Positions 35,463 to 46,523 of a stretch of 64,000 nt of DNA are shown here, one piece after another. The stretch spans positions 56,532,720 through 56,596,719 of the forward strand of contig ML677334.1 in assembly GCA_007922305.1 (NCBI GenBank), read 5' to 3'. Below the pieces are notes generated by a model that was given only the letters and a program-made list of their open reading frames with translations, was not told where the DNA came from and did no database searches. Source of the DNA: Dermatemys mawii (lineage: Eukaryota; Chordata; Testudines; Dermatemydidae). Position 1 is the first letter of the stretch; every line of letters starts with the position of its first letter. A program made the position numbers and the translations under genes.

Positions 35463-38400
35463 GCATAAGGGCTGTAACCGATTATTTCCTTGTTAGCACA
35501 AGAGCACCACACCTGACAAATTGTGCCACATGCAACCTTTCTGAGGTGCAAAAGCTCTTCTGCACCATACCTTACTCAGGACTGTGCCTGAGTAAAATCC
35601 AGCCTATAGTGATTTGGCAAAGAAGCTGATTAAACCCAAATCCTGCTCACCCTCATCCCAAGTGCATGGAGCTGGGAATGTGATGGAATCAATGCGTAGG
35701 GTTTTGCAGCAGAATTCAAGGTGTGAGTGGATGGTTCAAGGCATTGATTAAGGGAATACAGATTTTTTTCATCTCTGGATGCTGCACTGAATCAAGCCTG
35801 TGTTGGTAGTGACTGAATTATCCCCTGTCCAAATGACCCTTAGGTTTCTGTCTACTTCCTAAGGGGCAAGTGGTCACATCACACAAAATGCCATTATAGT
35901 TGTCTCTGGTTGACATGCTTTTTCTCAATCTCTGCAGAGAGGCTGAAAAATGAATAGTCATAAAGCCTGGACTAGCATATCAACCCTAGCTTTAGTCCTT
36001 TGAGAACAGAGATGCTGTCAGACCAGCGTGGGGAATCCTGCATGGCTACTGCCTGTTTTTGCATGGATCTATCTGCTGGTAAACACAGGACTTCAATCTT
36101 CAGGCCTGTCAGTCCAGTGTGTGTTAAAAACTACAGTCTTTGTTTCTTCCTTGTCAATAGCAAGACAGAGCTTTGGCAGCAGCCACCTACACGAACTCAC
36201 TCTTACCATTAATCATACCCCTCCCATTAGTAGAGTTTCTATATATAGAACAATGGCAAGATTAGGACCAAAAATAATTCTGGTGCAACAGATAAATGTA
36301 GTTGCTGATGCTCAAATGGTATGGGAGTAACTTACCTTCTCCTATAGAACTCTGGGCAAAAAACATTCATTACAAGAAATCTGTCACTGTTGGAAACTAT
36401 CAGTGCAAAGACAGGGCATGGACTAGGCAACTATTTCAAAACTGGATGTCATATTTTGTTGTATAGTATAATTTTCTGTTCTTTTTCTGCTGCATGAGAT
36501 GATACTTATTCATGTGCTGATAACCTGAAAAGGGATTGGAAGCAACAACATTTATTTACTGGTCAAATACAGGTAATCTGTTCTTTCAATGATGGTGCAT
36601 ATCACAAATAGAAACATTCCTTCTGTACCAATTCAAGTTTTCCTGATCTCGGCAAAAGGTTCCATTTGGCCATCCATTATTTCCACTTATGAAGGCTCCC
36701 TTTTAATGTGTACAAGGCATGCTATTTTATCCAATATTCTCCCTAAGATTATAACCTTGCCATTACTTGTCAGGGAGAGAGTGTGGAATGTTGCCGATCA
36801 TACATCCTGAACAAAAGTAATGCTATGCATTGTTTATTGCACCTTTTAACAGAATGGCAGGGTTTGCATAGCTTTTCCTCAGCATGTATTCCACTGAGTT
36901 AAGCATACCATCTAACTGTCAGGCTGCGTTTCCTGGATGTGGTGTATTGGCCGAGAAGCTATCTGGCTATCTCTAGTGTTGTCTGAGACATTATGGCCTC
37001 TATCCAATGCATACTGAAGTCAATGAAAAGACTCCTATTGATTTAATTGGGCATTGGATCAAAGCTTATGAAAAGTCCTGCACTGAAGTTGCTAAGGGCA
37101 GAAGTGGCTTCTATGGCCTTACCCCTACTAGCTAGACCAGCAGATAGCATAGTTATTTTGCTGTAACACTTTTGCTTGCCATAGTCCATACCATGCCTAA
37201 AGTAAAACAGTGCCTAGAATGTGAGGAGATAGAAGTAAGGACTTGTATGTACTGCATTTTTTTGCTCTGATGTAACTGACTGGTAGGGGAACCCAGATTA
37301 CTAAGGAAGGTGGGGTGAAAAACCAGAAGTAAGGGGTGTAAGGCCTATAGAGCCCAGAGATAGATTGAAAACCTGCTGTAAGGTCATTGGACTATGTTGG
37401 ATTCTGTTACCTCAGAAAGGAGTGGCCTAAAGCATGACATGCCTGGAGGGCCAAGTAGCAGGAGCAAACCATTGCAATGATGGGGCATCTATCAGCAGGG
37501 GGTGCCATACAAAAAGACAGCTGCTATGCCATGCCTGGAAACAGAGAGTTGTCCTGTGGTGAAGGAACCCCTTTATACTACCCCATGATGCCAAAAATCT
37601 GTATAGGCCACAGACTGATCACATTAACAATTCAAGACATAGTTATCAAAATATAAGTTTATTGGTAACTATCTACCTACTACAGATGTGTTTAAACTCA
37701 GTACACATGTTTTAAATAATCATTTGGTATTTAATTAGCATACACTAACTGCCTTAATACTGAATTAAATCCTCTTAAAATGTGACTATAATTCCCATTA
37801 CAGTGGTAATGTCCTAACAGTGAAATAAATATCCTGTGATCATTAGAAGAGTATTGTAATTTATGAAGTTTTCTGTAGAGAGATTAAGCAATGCCAGAGT
37901 CTATAAGCCAGAAAAAAAACAGAAAAGAATTAAATTTCTTCTTGCCTATTATTTAAAATATGTGCATTCTAAAACAATATGTCAGCTTTAAGAAACAAAA
38001 TATCCTCTCCAACTAATGCAAATAAAGCTACTGTGCAGAGAATTAAATCAAATATGACACAGGAAAACAAGGAAAACTACGTTTGCCAAATCTTACTTAT
38101 GAAACTATAGCATGAATCTTAATCCACAATGAACATAAGACCTTTTTCACAAGGCATCTTATAGAATTTTTCTAATAGCACTGCTATGAAGATAATTCAT
38201 TAAAAAAAATTCCAGCTTTGAAGATCTTGATTTTCCATTCTACAGAAGTCAAACATTATTTCATAACTATTTAATTAATAAAAGCAATGTACTATTACAT
38301 ATAATGAACTAATATTTAACCAACATATGAACAGTTCATTTGGAATATACGTAGATGGGAAATAAAGAATAGTAGGGTGAACACACTTTCCATATATAGG

Positions 38401-38627
38401 CTCTTTCAAACAAGGATTTGACATGGAAGATGAGTATATTGATTTGTACAGGGAAGGGTTTATATTTTTTAAAGTCAGTAAGGGCTGCTGCTGCTTCACA
38501 TCTGTGGTAAACAGGCCCTCAGAGTCAGGAAAAAAACGTGGTTGTGTCTATGAACATACTATAAAAGCCACATACAGAAGGGGAACATGGGTTGAGATTT
38601 TTCCAGATGGGGTAAGTGCAAACAGAA
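35463..38627. other. No gene recognised
   Basis: About 3.2 kb, AT-rich, the last kilobase (37600-38400) very much so. A short dispersed repeat with 'actgaagtcaatgaaaag' and 'ctattgatttaattgggc' lies near 37005-37065. Small frames at 36000-36330 overlap and have no family resemblance. Confidence 0.4.
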
Positions 38628-38698
38628 GGTGAAATCCTGGTGCTGTTGAAACGAAAGCGGGTTTTTGCCATTGACTTCAACAGAGCCAGGATTTCACC
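38628..38698. repeat. 23 bp inverted repeat, short MITE-like palindrome
   Basis: Left arm 38628-38650 and right arm 38676-38698 match at 21 of 23 positions ('GGTGAAATCCTGG' ... 'CCAGGATTTCACC'). Copies of this small palindromic unit are common in turtle DNA. It has no coding role. Confidence 0.85.
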
Positions 38699-39419
38699 CA
38701 GAGCTTAGTTTACATGTAAAAGTTTATATAGAAAATCTGTCACAGAGTTAGAACAATATCCTGAATTCTTACCCATATCTCTTGGTTGGTAGACCAGTAT
38801 TTTATCTATTTGAACACAGTGTCTCTTATACAAATTGATTCAAATATCTTATTTAAACCAGCTAATATTGGGATAATAATGTGAACTCATCTTTGAGATC
38901 TCAAAAAAGCATTTTGAGATCTACAGAGAAAAAAGTGTTGGTAAAGTACTGTCATGGATTGTCCCAAGAGATCTATGCATAAAATGTTCTCTCCTCTTCT
39001 CCATAATGTTCTTAACTAGTCATGTCCTTGATTGTAAGTACTTGGGTTATTGTAAATGACATGATAGAAAATATCACTGTATTTTTGTCCGTTAAAGTTC
39101 CTAACTTAGTTTTGAAACGGACTTACTTGGTTTTGGATTTTTATAAGGCAGATTTGATTTTTTTTATTCTTTGCATGCCCAATATTCCCATTAAAGTTAA
39201 TTTGCATTTGAAGTGTGAAAGAAATGCCATTTCTAGCCTACATAGTTTTAAATTTAAACAATCACTATTGGGGGAATGGGGTGGAGAACTTGGGATCATA
39301 GAAAACAAAGATACAAATAAAAACCCAATATAAGTGGAAAGCATAATATAATAAAAATAATATTTGAAAAAAAGGCAGTTGGCAACTCAAACACAGAACT
39401 GTCTAATATCGCTTCAACT
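38699..39419. other. No gene recognised
   Basis: AT-rich; opposed 103- and 67-codon frames (39022-39344) are compositionally driven. Confidence 0.4.
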
Positions 39420-39600
39420 TGTTAGACTTCCACACGATCATCCAGTTTTTCTTTAAATACAGTTATACCACTTGACTCTACCATCTCAGTTGGAAGTTCA
39501 TTCCATTTCTTCACCATTCTGTCTATAAAACAATAAATCCTTAAATTCTTTTTGCATATGTTCCTTCTAACTTAAACTGAGTTTTGGTCCGTCTGACAAC
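39420..39600 (-). mobile_element. Old CR1/L3-like 3' fragment
   Basis: The run 'ccagtttttctttaaatac', 'cttgactctaccatctc', 'gttggaagttcattccat', 'tataaaacaataaatcctt' follows the pattern of an antisense CR1-group 3' region (phrases for short-fragment drop-out and 'attccaa' / 'aatcctt'). Divergence is high, so the family is uncertain. Confidence 0.4.
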
Positions 39601-40234
39601 CTCAGATAGATAATCAAGCTTAAGTTAAATTACCTATGGATCCTTTTAAAATTGAGTTGTCCTTTGAAGAGATTTTGTGCCAAATTTGGAGACTGAATTC
39701 AATCTGCAACTTATAACACAGATTTTAGTCACACTTCAAGTAGAAATCTCAATGCAACCTTAACTTTGGAGTTAAAATCTCAGTACAACCTTAACCTCCA
39801 CTATACTTCTGTTCTAGTCAGGTCTTTATACCACGCAGATCACTGTGGTATCTGAGAACCTTCAAGTGGTTCATTAAGCAACGTGACTTGTCTTTGTCGC
39901 ATGTGGTTTTTTCCTTCTGTCTCTCTTTCTATCTCCTTGGGAAAATTGCATGTGAATTATTTTTCTCTTTTAAATGTGTGCTATATTATATATTTATTAG
40001 AGAAGGCAAGGACAAAGAAGGAAACCTTGAACTTGGTATGGAAGGTGGTGAGATTTATGGTGGTTCTTAGATCTTTTGAGAATTCATTCTACAGTACTGG
40101 ACCAGTCCCTCAAAAAAAAAAAAAATAAAAGTTTTGTGTCCTTCACGAAAGAGGTTTTCCCTTGCAGTTCCACTGTGCTTCAGAGAGTGAAATTCTTGAC
40201 CACAGTTCTCATCCTGTACTGCAAAGGGATCTTG
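39601..40234. other. No gene recognised
   Basis: AT-rich with an A-run at about 40112-40125. Overlapping 60-81 codon frames at 39883-40282 lack any family signature. Confidence 0.4.
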
Positions 40235-40480
40235 TACATTTCCCAGGCTCAGATCACCATGTGCCTTGAAGATAAGGACTGAGACCTGGAATTGACATTA
40301 TATCCTTTAGAGAGCCAGTGTAGTGAACAGATAGTTCTGAGGCACTCACATGGTGCTCAGAAGGAATACTGATTCATTTTGTATTAATTTGAGTCTCCTG
40401 AGGGCTGCTAGTTTCATGCCGAGACTGCTTTCTTGTAGTCCAGTTGGGAGATAAAAGAAGGCATGTGTCACAATTTCCTC
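40235..40480 (+). repeat. Unclassified old interspersed repeat
   Basis: Contains 'ttgaagataaggactgagac', 'ttgacattatatcc', 'agagccagtgtagtga', then 'ctcctgagggctgctag' and 'tagtccagttgggag'. Related wording occurs at about 48655-48750 and 54075-54180 ('gccagtgc' after a 'gaagatcaagactg'-like start). A LINE 3' end is the most likely source, but I cannot name it. Confidence 0.4.
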
Positions 40481-40539
40481 TAGTTCCAAAATGCTCCCTT
40501 GAGTCTGAACACAATAATGTCAGGGTCAGTTTCCTCTCT

Positions 40540-41033
40540 CAAAAAGAACAGGAGTGCGTGTGGCACTTAGAGAATAACAAATTTATTTAAGCATAAGCTT
40601 TCATGGGCTACAGCCCACTTCATTGGATGCATAGAATGGAACATATATTAGGACAATATATGTATACATACAGAAAACATGAAATGGTGGAAGTTGCCAT
40701 ACCAGCTCTAAGAGGCTAATTAATTAAGATAAGTTATTATCAGCAGGAGAAAAAAAACTTTTGTAGTGATAATCAAGATGACCCATTTCAGACAATTAAC
40801 AAGAAGGAGTGAGGATACTTAACATGAGGAAATAGATTCAATTTGTGTAATGACCCAGCCTCTCCCAGTCTCTGTTCAAGCCCAACATACTATATGTTCC
40901 ATTCTATGCATCCGACGAAGTTGGCTGTAGCACACAAAAATTTATGCTTAAATAAATTTGTTAGTCTCTGAGGTGCCACAAGTACTCCTGTTCTTTTTGA
41001 GAATACAGACTAACACAGCTGCTTCTCTGAAAT
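40540..41033 (-). mobile_element. Penelope-like element terminus with ~108 bp inverted arms
   Basis: Left arm 40540-40647 ('aaaaagaacaggagtgcg', 'gcataagctttcatgggc', 'gcccacttcattggatgcat') is mirrored by right arm 40893-41001 ('atgcatccgacgaag', 'tttatgcttaaataaatttg', 'actcctgttctttttgag'), followed by 'cagactaacacagctgc'. This is the palindromic terminal structure of turtle elements whose longer copies encode a GIY-YIG domain, placing them near Penelope. The central part (40650-40890) is non-coding terminal sequence here. No RT or endonuclease remains. Confidence 0.6.
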
Positions 41034-41594
41034 CTTTTCCCTCTCAGGCCCCTTAAAGATTCCATTACATGTTCTCTCAGGTCTCATGTTACCCCTCACC
41101 AGCACCAATTTATTATTCTTGTCACAGAGTGCTGCTTCAGCTTCCGGTGTGCCTCACTGCTTTGCTCGCTTCTTTCACCTTAAGGTCATAAACACACCCA
41201 GGTTGTTTCCCTTTCACCACATGTACCTTATATTCCACAGTTCTTTTGCAAACACAACATGACACAGGCATATTTCAGCAAGAGCTTTTCCACTCAGATT
41301 CTCTCTTTCACAGCTCACCTTCTGAGCTCCTCTCTTCTAAATCCTGTTCCGCCCACTTATATCCTCCCAATTACTGCCTGTTGTATCAATAGCCTACTAA
41401 TTACCACCCCCATGCTCATAATCCCCCAGTAGAAAGTGATTAACTGCCCCCAGTTGAGCCTGCAGCCTTTTTTTCTGCTGCAGCAATGTCTGTGATCATG
41501 GAGCTACAATCCTACAGAGTGCAAATACTCCCTGAAAGTCTCCAGCCACAGTCCTTTTATCCCATACACACTGACCATAATAGAGGTGGGTAAC
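41034..41594. other. Pyrimidine-rich DNA, no gene recognised
   Basis: Notably T/C-rich with phrases such as 'tagcctactaattaccaccc' and 'aagtgattaactgcccc'. The texture fits an LTR or similar repeat, but no TG...CA borders or primer site were identified. Confidence 0.35.
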
Positions 41595-41700
41595 AACATT
41601 TTTTTTTTATTTGGTGGCAGTTTTGAAAATTCAGAACAAAATTGAAACTGAATCTGAAATTTTTCAGAATTTTTGGTGGATTGAAAGCAGTTCATTTCAG
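41595..41700. repeat. GAAAATTTT-type low-complexity dispersed repeat
   Basis: 'agttttgaaaattcagaac', 'actgaatctgaaatttttc' and 'agaatttttggtgg' repeat the texture of 5866-6235. Confidence 0.45.
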
Positions 41701-42255
41701 GTCTCTCCCAGAGTGAAGATTTGAACCCTGATCTCTCATATCTCTCATAGTTAAAGAAATAGCTGTAGAAATATCAAAACTGTTTATCTTCAATAAATCA
41801 TTGTGGATAGGTGAGGTCCCAGAGGACTAGAAATGGCCAGATATAGTACCTATTTTGAAAAAGGGAACAAAGAAGATCTGGAAAATTATATACCTGGAAA
41901 AATACTGGAAGAAATTATAAACAATCAGTTGATAAGAAGCTAGAGGACAAGAATTTATAAGTAATAGCCAATGTGGGTTTATCAGAACAAATAATGCCAA
42001 AACAACCTAACTTTCTTCTTTGATAGTTGGCCCAGTGGATGGAGGAAACTGTAAACATGATATATCTTCATTTCATTAAGACTTTTGAAACAAATCCACA
42101 TGGCATTTTCATAAGCAAATGAGGGAAATGTGGTCTAGAGGAAATTCCTATAAGGGGTGCACAACTTGTTAAAAGATCATATTCAAAGAGTAATTAATTT
42201 ATGGAGGAATATATCGAGTGGGGTTCTGCAGGAGGTCTGTCCTGAGTCCAGTACT

Positions 42256-42607
42256 GTCACACACACAGGGTCTAGGTGGTGTTACCTATGGTCACACCAG
42301 AATCAGAGGGCAGAACCAGAGGTGTGTGGCCAGGAGACAAGCCAATGATTGAATCCAGGAGTTATGAAGAAAGTAGGGACTAGGGCTGGAGTGGGAATAG
42401 GTAGTACAGGAAGCAGGGTCTAGTGCAGCTGGAAGCATAGAACGCAATGTGCAACCACTGTGCTAATGTAGCTACAAGGAATAAATGGGAATCTGTTGGC
42501 CCTTCTGTCCAATCAGGGAGCAGAGTTACTCAGTGAGGGTTTTTTGGGCCCAGTAGAACTAATTGGGTTGCTAGGTGATCATGACCAGAGCCAGCCGAGT
42601 TCCTGAC
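42256..42607. mobile_element. Unclassified ~350 bp insertion inside CR1
   Basis: Interrupts the CR1 frame exactly between 'gtccagtact' and 'tactatacaatat', so TACT (or AGTACT / AGATACT) may be the target duplication. Its ends are 'GTCACACACA' and, reversed, 'GTCAGGAACT', sharing only GTCA. The interior ('ggtctaggtggtgttacc', 'gccaggagacaagccaatg', 'ggttgctaggtgatcatgac') is GC-richer than the host CR1 and encodes nothing obvious. Family not recognised. Confidence 0.6.
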
Positions 42608-42908
42608 AGATACTATACAATATTTTCATTAATGACTTGGATAAGGGAGTAGAGAGTATGCTTACAAAATTTGCAGATAATATCAAGCTTGGAGGAGTTG
42701 CTAGCATTCTGGAGGGTAGGATTAGAATTCAAAATAACCCTGACATATTGGAGAATTGGTCTGAAATCAACAAGATTCAGTTTAATAAAGACAAATGCAA
42801 AGTTCTTCACTTATGAAGGAAAAATAAAAGCCCAGTTACAAAATGGGGAATAACTAGCTAGGCATTAGTACACTGAGAAAGATCAAGGGGTTACAGTGTA
42901 CCCCTCTA

Positions 42909-43680
42909 CAAGGGCCGGTGTAACCCCTAGGCGAAGGAGGCAGCCGCTTAGGGTGCCAAGATTTAGGGGTGCCAAAAAGCGGTGCCTAAATTTTTATTTT
43001 ACACTATTACTGGAAAATGAATGAATAAAGAAAAGAGAAAGATTGTTGAACATGCATTTTAACTTGTCATTCTCTCGTAGATTTTAGCTTATGCTCGTTC
43101 TGCGTTGCGGGCACAAGCGTACTGCTTCATTATGGTACAAAGTGTCAATGACATCATTTTTATTGTTGCGCACAGCCGTTAGCCATTCTGACAGGCTGTT
43201 TATAATGCTTAGTTTACTAGTTTTCAGAGGTTGTCGACTGAGGCTAACTATTTTTGTTGAGTTGTCTCAGATCTAAGACTGGCAAGTGCTGCGGCATCAT
43301 TTCGCTAATACTTTGTGTCAATTATGTGTGTATGTTAAGTATTTGAGTGTATATTTTTATGTGTGAATATGCATGTGTAGATTGTTGAAATTTGCCATAT
43401 CGAAATTGTCAGTTGTTATATGACGGAGTATCTGCCATTCTAATTTTATATATTTTATTAATAACAATAATTGGATATTCTAAAGGTAGAATAAAAATGT
43501 AGTAGATTTTGATATGAAAGAATGAAGGAAGGAAGTATACATGACTAAAAAGGCTGTATTTTTTTAAAGTATTTTGATGCTCCGGGGGGGGCGGGTAAGC
43601 AGAGGGAGAGATACGAGGGAGTGGGGGAAGACAAGGTGGAACTTTCGCCTTGGGCGCAAAATATCTTTGCACCAGCCCTG
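42909..43680. mobile_element. hAT-type element, 772 bp, inside CR1
   Basis: Left end 'CAAGGGCCGGTG'; right end reversed 'CAGGGCTGGTGC'. Flanks CCCTCTA (42902-42908) and CCCTCTA (43681-43687) are identical over 7 bp; an eighth base may have been lost beside the left end. Subterminal 'aggcgaaggaggcagccgc' is matched by 'ttcgccttgggcgc' on the other side. The interior is AT-rich with no transposase. The TIR resembles that of 46524-46843, suggesting a shared transposase source. It is younger than the CR1 it splits. Confidence 0.9.
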
Positions 43681-43745
43681 CCCTCTATTCAGCACTGGTA
43701 AAGCCTTGGCTGGAGTATTGCATCCACTTATGGGTGCCACGCCCA

Positions 43746-44668
43746 TGTCAAAGGTTTTCCTTAGACTTTGGACATTTTCCAGTGCACATTAGTTAATTTA
43801 GGTGTCAAAACTAGTATGGTATCCTCATGAAATCTTCAGCCAAATTCACTACAGTTGTTCGATATTGAGGCTTCCTTGTCTGGAGATCAGATTTCTGGTT
43901 AAAACAAAGACCTTGGGAATTACAGGAAAACTTTACTTTGTGTTATACACTAACATCATCTGTGGGAGCCAATTATTTAAACAGTTATGAACAGATGGTG
44001 TAATGAGAACACTGAAGCAATAAAACTAGTTCTATCACATGTCATAATAGGCCAGTACAACATTAAAAATATTCCATTTATTTAACTCATGGAGTAAAAA
44101 CATATTTGTTTTCAAGTAGCTATTCTATATTTGGAGAGACCCAAATTATCACATACTGACTTTTTCCACAATACCTCCAATCTTTGATTTTGCTGTGATA
44201 CATATGTTTTAGCCTTGCAAAAGATGCTGCTTAGGACATTGTCAAAATCTCAGATTATCTTCTCATATGAAAATCTATAGCTTTCATCTGAAGTAATTTG
44301 TTTTCTCACAATAAATATTCCCCTTTGCCCTTGATTCATTTAGTTTTAAGGATTAAGATAAAGCCTACCCCTACCCCAAATTGTCTTGGAGTTATTTAAA
44401 AAGAACCCACTTAAAATGGCAGGATGTGGGGAGGGGAGGGTTTCAAGTTTTAAATGACAGCTAAGAGCTGATCTTGCAGGCCTATGTAGACCTCATGCCC
44501 CTATTATGGTCCTGGCTGAGACCCTAATACTAAGGTAATTGTCATAGTTAGATATTGTTTTGATATTGATGTCCTTTTCTCATTCTTTAGGAGCTTCAGT
44601 GATTTCCATACTGGTAGGATTGAGAGACTGTATTTAAAATTTAGGGGTCCTCCTTCATATGTTTAAAG
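43746..44668. other. No gene recognised
   Basis: AT-rich DNA between two hAT elements; nothing supported. Confidence 0.4.
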
Positions 44669-44972
44669 CACGGATTGGCAACCTTGGCACTTGGGACCGC
44701 AGGGTAAGCACCCTTAGCGGGCCCCGCCGCTTTGTTTACTTGCCGTTTCTCTGACTGCGGCTCCCACTGGCCGTGGTTCGCAACCCTGGTCCAATGGGTG
44801 CTGCGGGAAGTGGCACGGTGCTGGCCACTTCTTCCCACAGCCCCCATTGGACCGGGATCGTGAACCGCAGTCAATGGGAGCCATGGTTGGCGAAACAGCA
44901 AGTAAATAAACCGGTGGGACCCACTAAGGGTGCTTATCCTGCGGTCTCGCATGCCAAGGTTGCCGATCCTTG
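44669..44972. mobile_element. Palindromic hAT-type MITE
   Basis: A 304 bp element that is nearly one long inverted repeat. Termini 'CACGGATTGGCAACCTTGGC' and, reversed, 'CAAGGATCGGCAACCTTGGC'. Inner arms match again ('gactgcggctcccactgg' with 'gtcaatgggagcc', 'ccaatgggtgctgcggg' with 'cccattggacc'). Flanks GTTTAAAG (44661-44668) and GTTAAAAG (44973-44980) differ at one of 8 positions. Opposed frames of 103 and 73 codons arise from the palindrome and are not genes. Confidence 0.93.
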
Positions 44973-44980
44973 GTTAAAAG

Positions 44981-46004
44981 GACAAGATTTTTAAAAATGG
45001 GAGACTTACCTTAGGCTCCTAAATCTATATTTAGGCCCCTGCCAGATTTTCCAAAGTGTTGAGTGAGCACCCAAAAACTTCAGCTGAGCTCTAAGGAAGC
45101 AGAGTAGGGCACAGCCCTCTGATGTTTATCATGTAGACTAGAAAGAAGATGTGAACAGCCCCTCTCCTGATATTTTGACACTTCCATTTCTGGCAAAATC
45201 CTGGGAGTGGAGAAGAATGCCAAAATGTTTCAAAATGCCGAAAGTTTCTTTTTGGTTTGAGTTCTGGGATTAGGTTTAAAGTGAGGGTGGTCTCAGAATG
45301 TCTCAGAATGACTCAGAAAGTCTCAGAATGAGACTAAGTATTTGCTTCTAATTCACAATCTGACATAATATTCCTGTGCATGTTGTCAAAATAACTATAG
45401 TCTGGATTCAGACTGAATCTGAAATATATAAAGCCTTTCTTAAATTCATGAACCTCTTAAATGTATTGTACCATTGTGTATTACAGTTACATGTTTAATG
45501 CAGTACCATTCCCCTAGGGCACTTTTAAGATTCTTTTAGTATCTGTATATATTCAATAAAAACATGACATGCAAATCTCCCAAAGAGAGCTTCCTTTACC
45601 CATCTAGTGATACTATTGCTTGAGAAACCACTACATGGAAGTGTACAAATGTCAGGTTTTATGTACTAGTTAGGGGTGTACCTCAAAAAAAAATCACTTT
45701 ATTTTGGATGAGGACTCTATAGTTCGGTTGTTTAGCTGACCTTTTCTTGAACTATGTGAATCTCTTGAGAATGCAAAGTTTGACCAGGCCAGTTAGACCT
45801 GAAATCTATTGTGACAAAGCTTTCATATGAAATTCTAGCACTCCTTATCTCTGGTTAGGCTAGACACATCTGATTTTCTTCTAGAGTCATCCGGATATTT
45901 TTGACCCTCAGACAAGTTTTGGATATAGGTTGGTTCTTTTTTTATTCATATTTCACCTCTGTGTGATTTGAAATCTAATCCAGTTCCGATTGAAGACAGT
46001 TGGT
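44981..46004. other. No gene; dispersed repeats at 45005-45110 and 45190-45260
   Basis: 45005-45110 has 'ttaggctcctaaatct', 'cagattttccaaagtgttg' and 'gagtgagcaccca', a short dispersed sauropsid repeat. 45190-45260 is GAAAATTTT-like. Confidence 0.4.
45291..45330. repeat. 10 bp tandem repeat, four copies
   Basis: Unit TCTCAGAATG. Copies 1, 2 and 4 are exact; copy 3 reads ACTCAGAAAG. Confidence 0.95.
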
Positions 46005-46160
46005 AGATTTTCAAGCCAGAAGGGTCATTACGGCTATCTATTCTGACCTCTTGCATAACACAGGTCACAGAACTTCACCAAATTTCTCCTTTAAAGCCAT
46101 AACTTCTGTTTGATCTATAATGGCTCCTTGAGAAAGATACCCAGTTTTGACAGAAACTGA
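46005..46160 (-). mobile_element. CR1 LINE 3'-end fragment
   Basis: 'tcaagccagaagggtcatta', 'ttctgacctcttgcataaca', 'caggtcacagaacttcacc' and 'gccataacttctgtttgatc' give the antisense order of the same CR1 subfamily as at 61-178, extended farther upstream. The terminal 'tagattt' marks the 3' tip. Confidence 0.8.
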
Positions 46161-46523
46161 AAGGGACAGAGAATTCGTAACTGTGATAAACGCCCATTGA
46201 GTTCAATAAAAGCAGGAACAGAACCTAGGTTCTGATCTGGGCTGGGGTGTGAGAGGTTCTGAATGTTTTCTTGGAAGCTGTAAACTATGCATAGGATAAA
46301 GCCAAAATAAGATAAATATTGATTGTCTCAATGCAACCACTGTCACACTAATATAGATTAAAAGTTAGATCTGGGTTTTCATGATCAACTTCTATTTACA
46401 TGGATTTTAGAAACAGAAATTTGTATTTTAAAATTGTATATTTGTGCTCAAAAATCTCACCTTGGGACAAGTTCAAAGAGTGTGGATCAAAACATCTTCT
46501 CAAAGCTTCAGTGTGGGTATTGT
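46161..46523. other. No gene recognised
   Basis: AT-rich; I see nothing in it. Confidence 0.4.

Larger units (their letters stand above)
41750..43745 (+). mobile_element. CR1 LINE with two later insertions
   Basis: Collinear plus-strand CR1 ORF2 in three pieces: 41750-42255, 42608-42908 and 43681-43745. Recognisable segments: a 'PEDW..W.DIVPIFKK' version of the RT start (41818-41865), 'SQCGFI' (family Q-H-G-F-T) near 41970, 'YLHFIKTFE' (family Y-L-D-F-S-K-A-F-D) near 42065, and 'YNIFINDLDKG'-like sequence near 42613-42650. An 'FADN' replaces the catalytic FADD near 42670, and 'ALVKPWLEYCIHL'-like sequence is at 43690-43733. Frameshifts are frequent. The pieces join cleanly if the insertions at 42256-42607 and 42909-43680 are removed. 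Confidence 0.88.

Noticed and set aside
41034..41594. Solo LTR of a retroelement
   Set aside because: Composition fits, but no TG...CA borders, target duplication or primer-binding site could be identified.
44641..44994. Opposed 103- and 73-codon frames
   Set aside because: Both arise from the palindromic GC-rich hAT element.
45291..45330. Tandem repeat considered as a CRISPR-like array
   Set aside because: Ten-base units without spacers, in vertebrate DNA; it is a simple tandem repeat.
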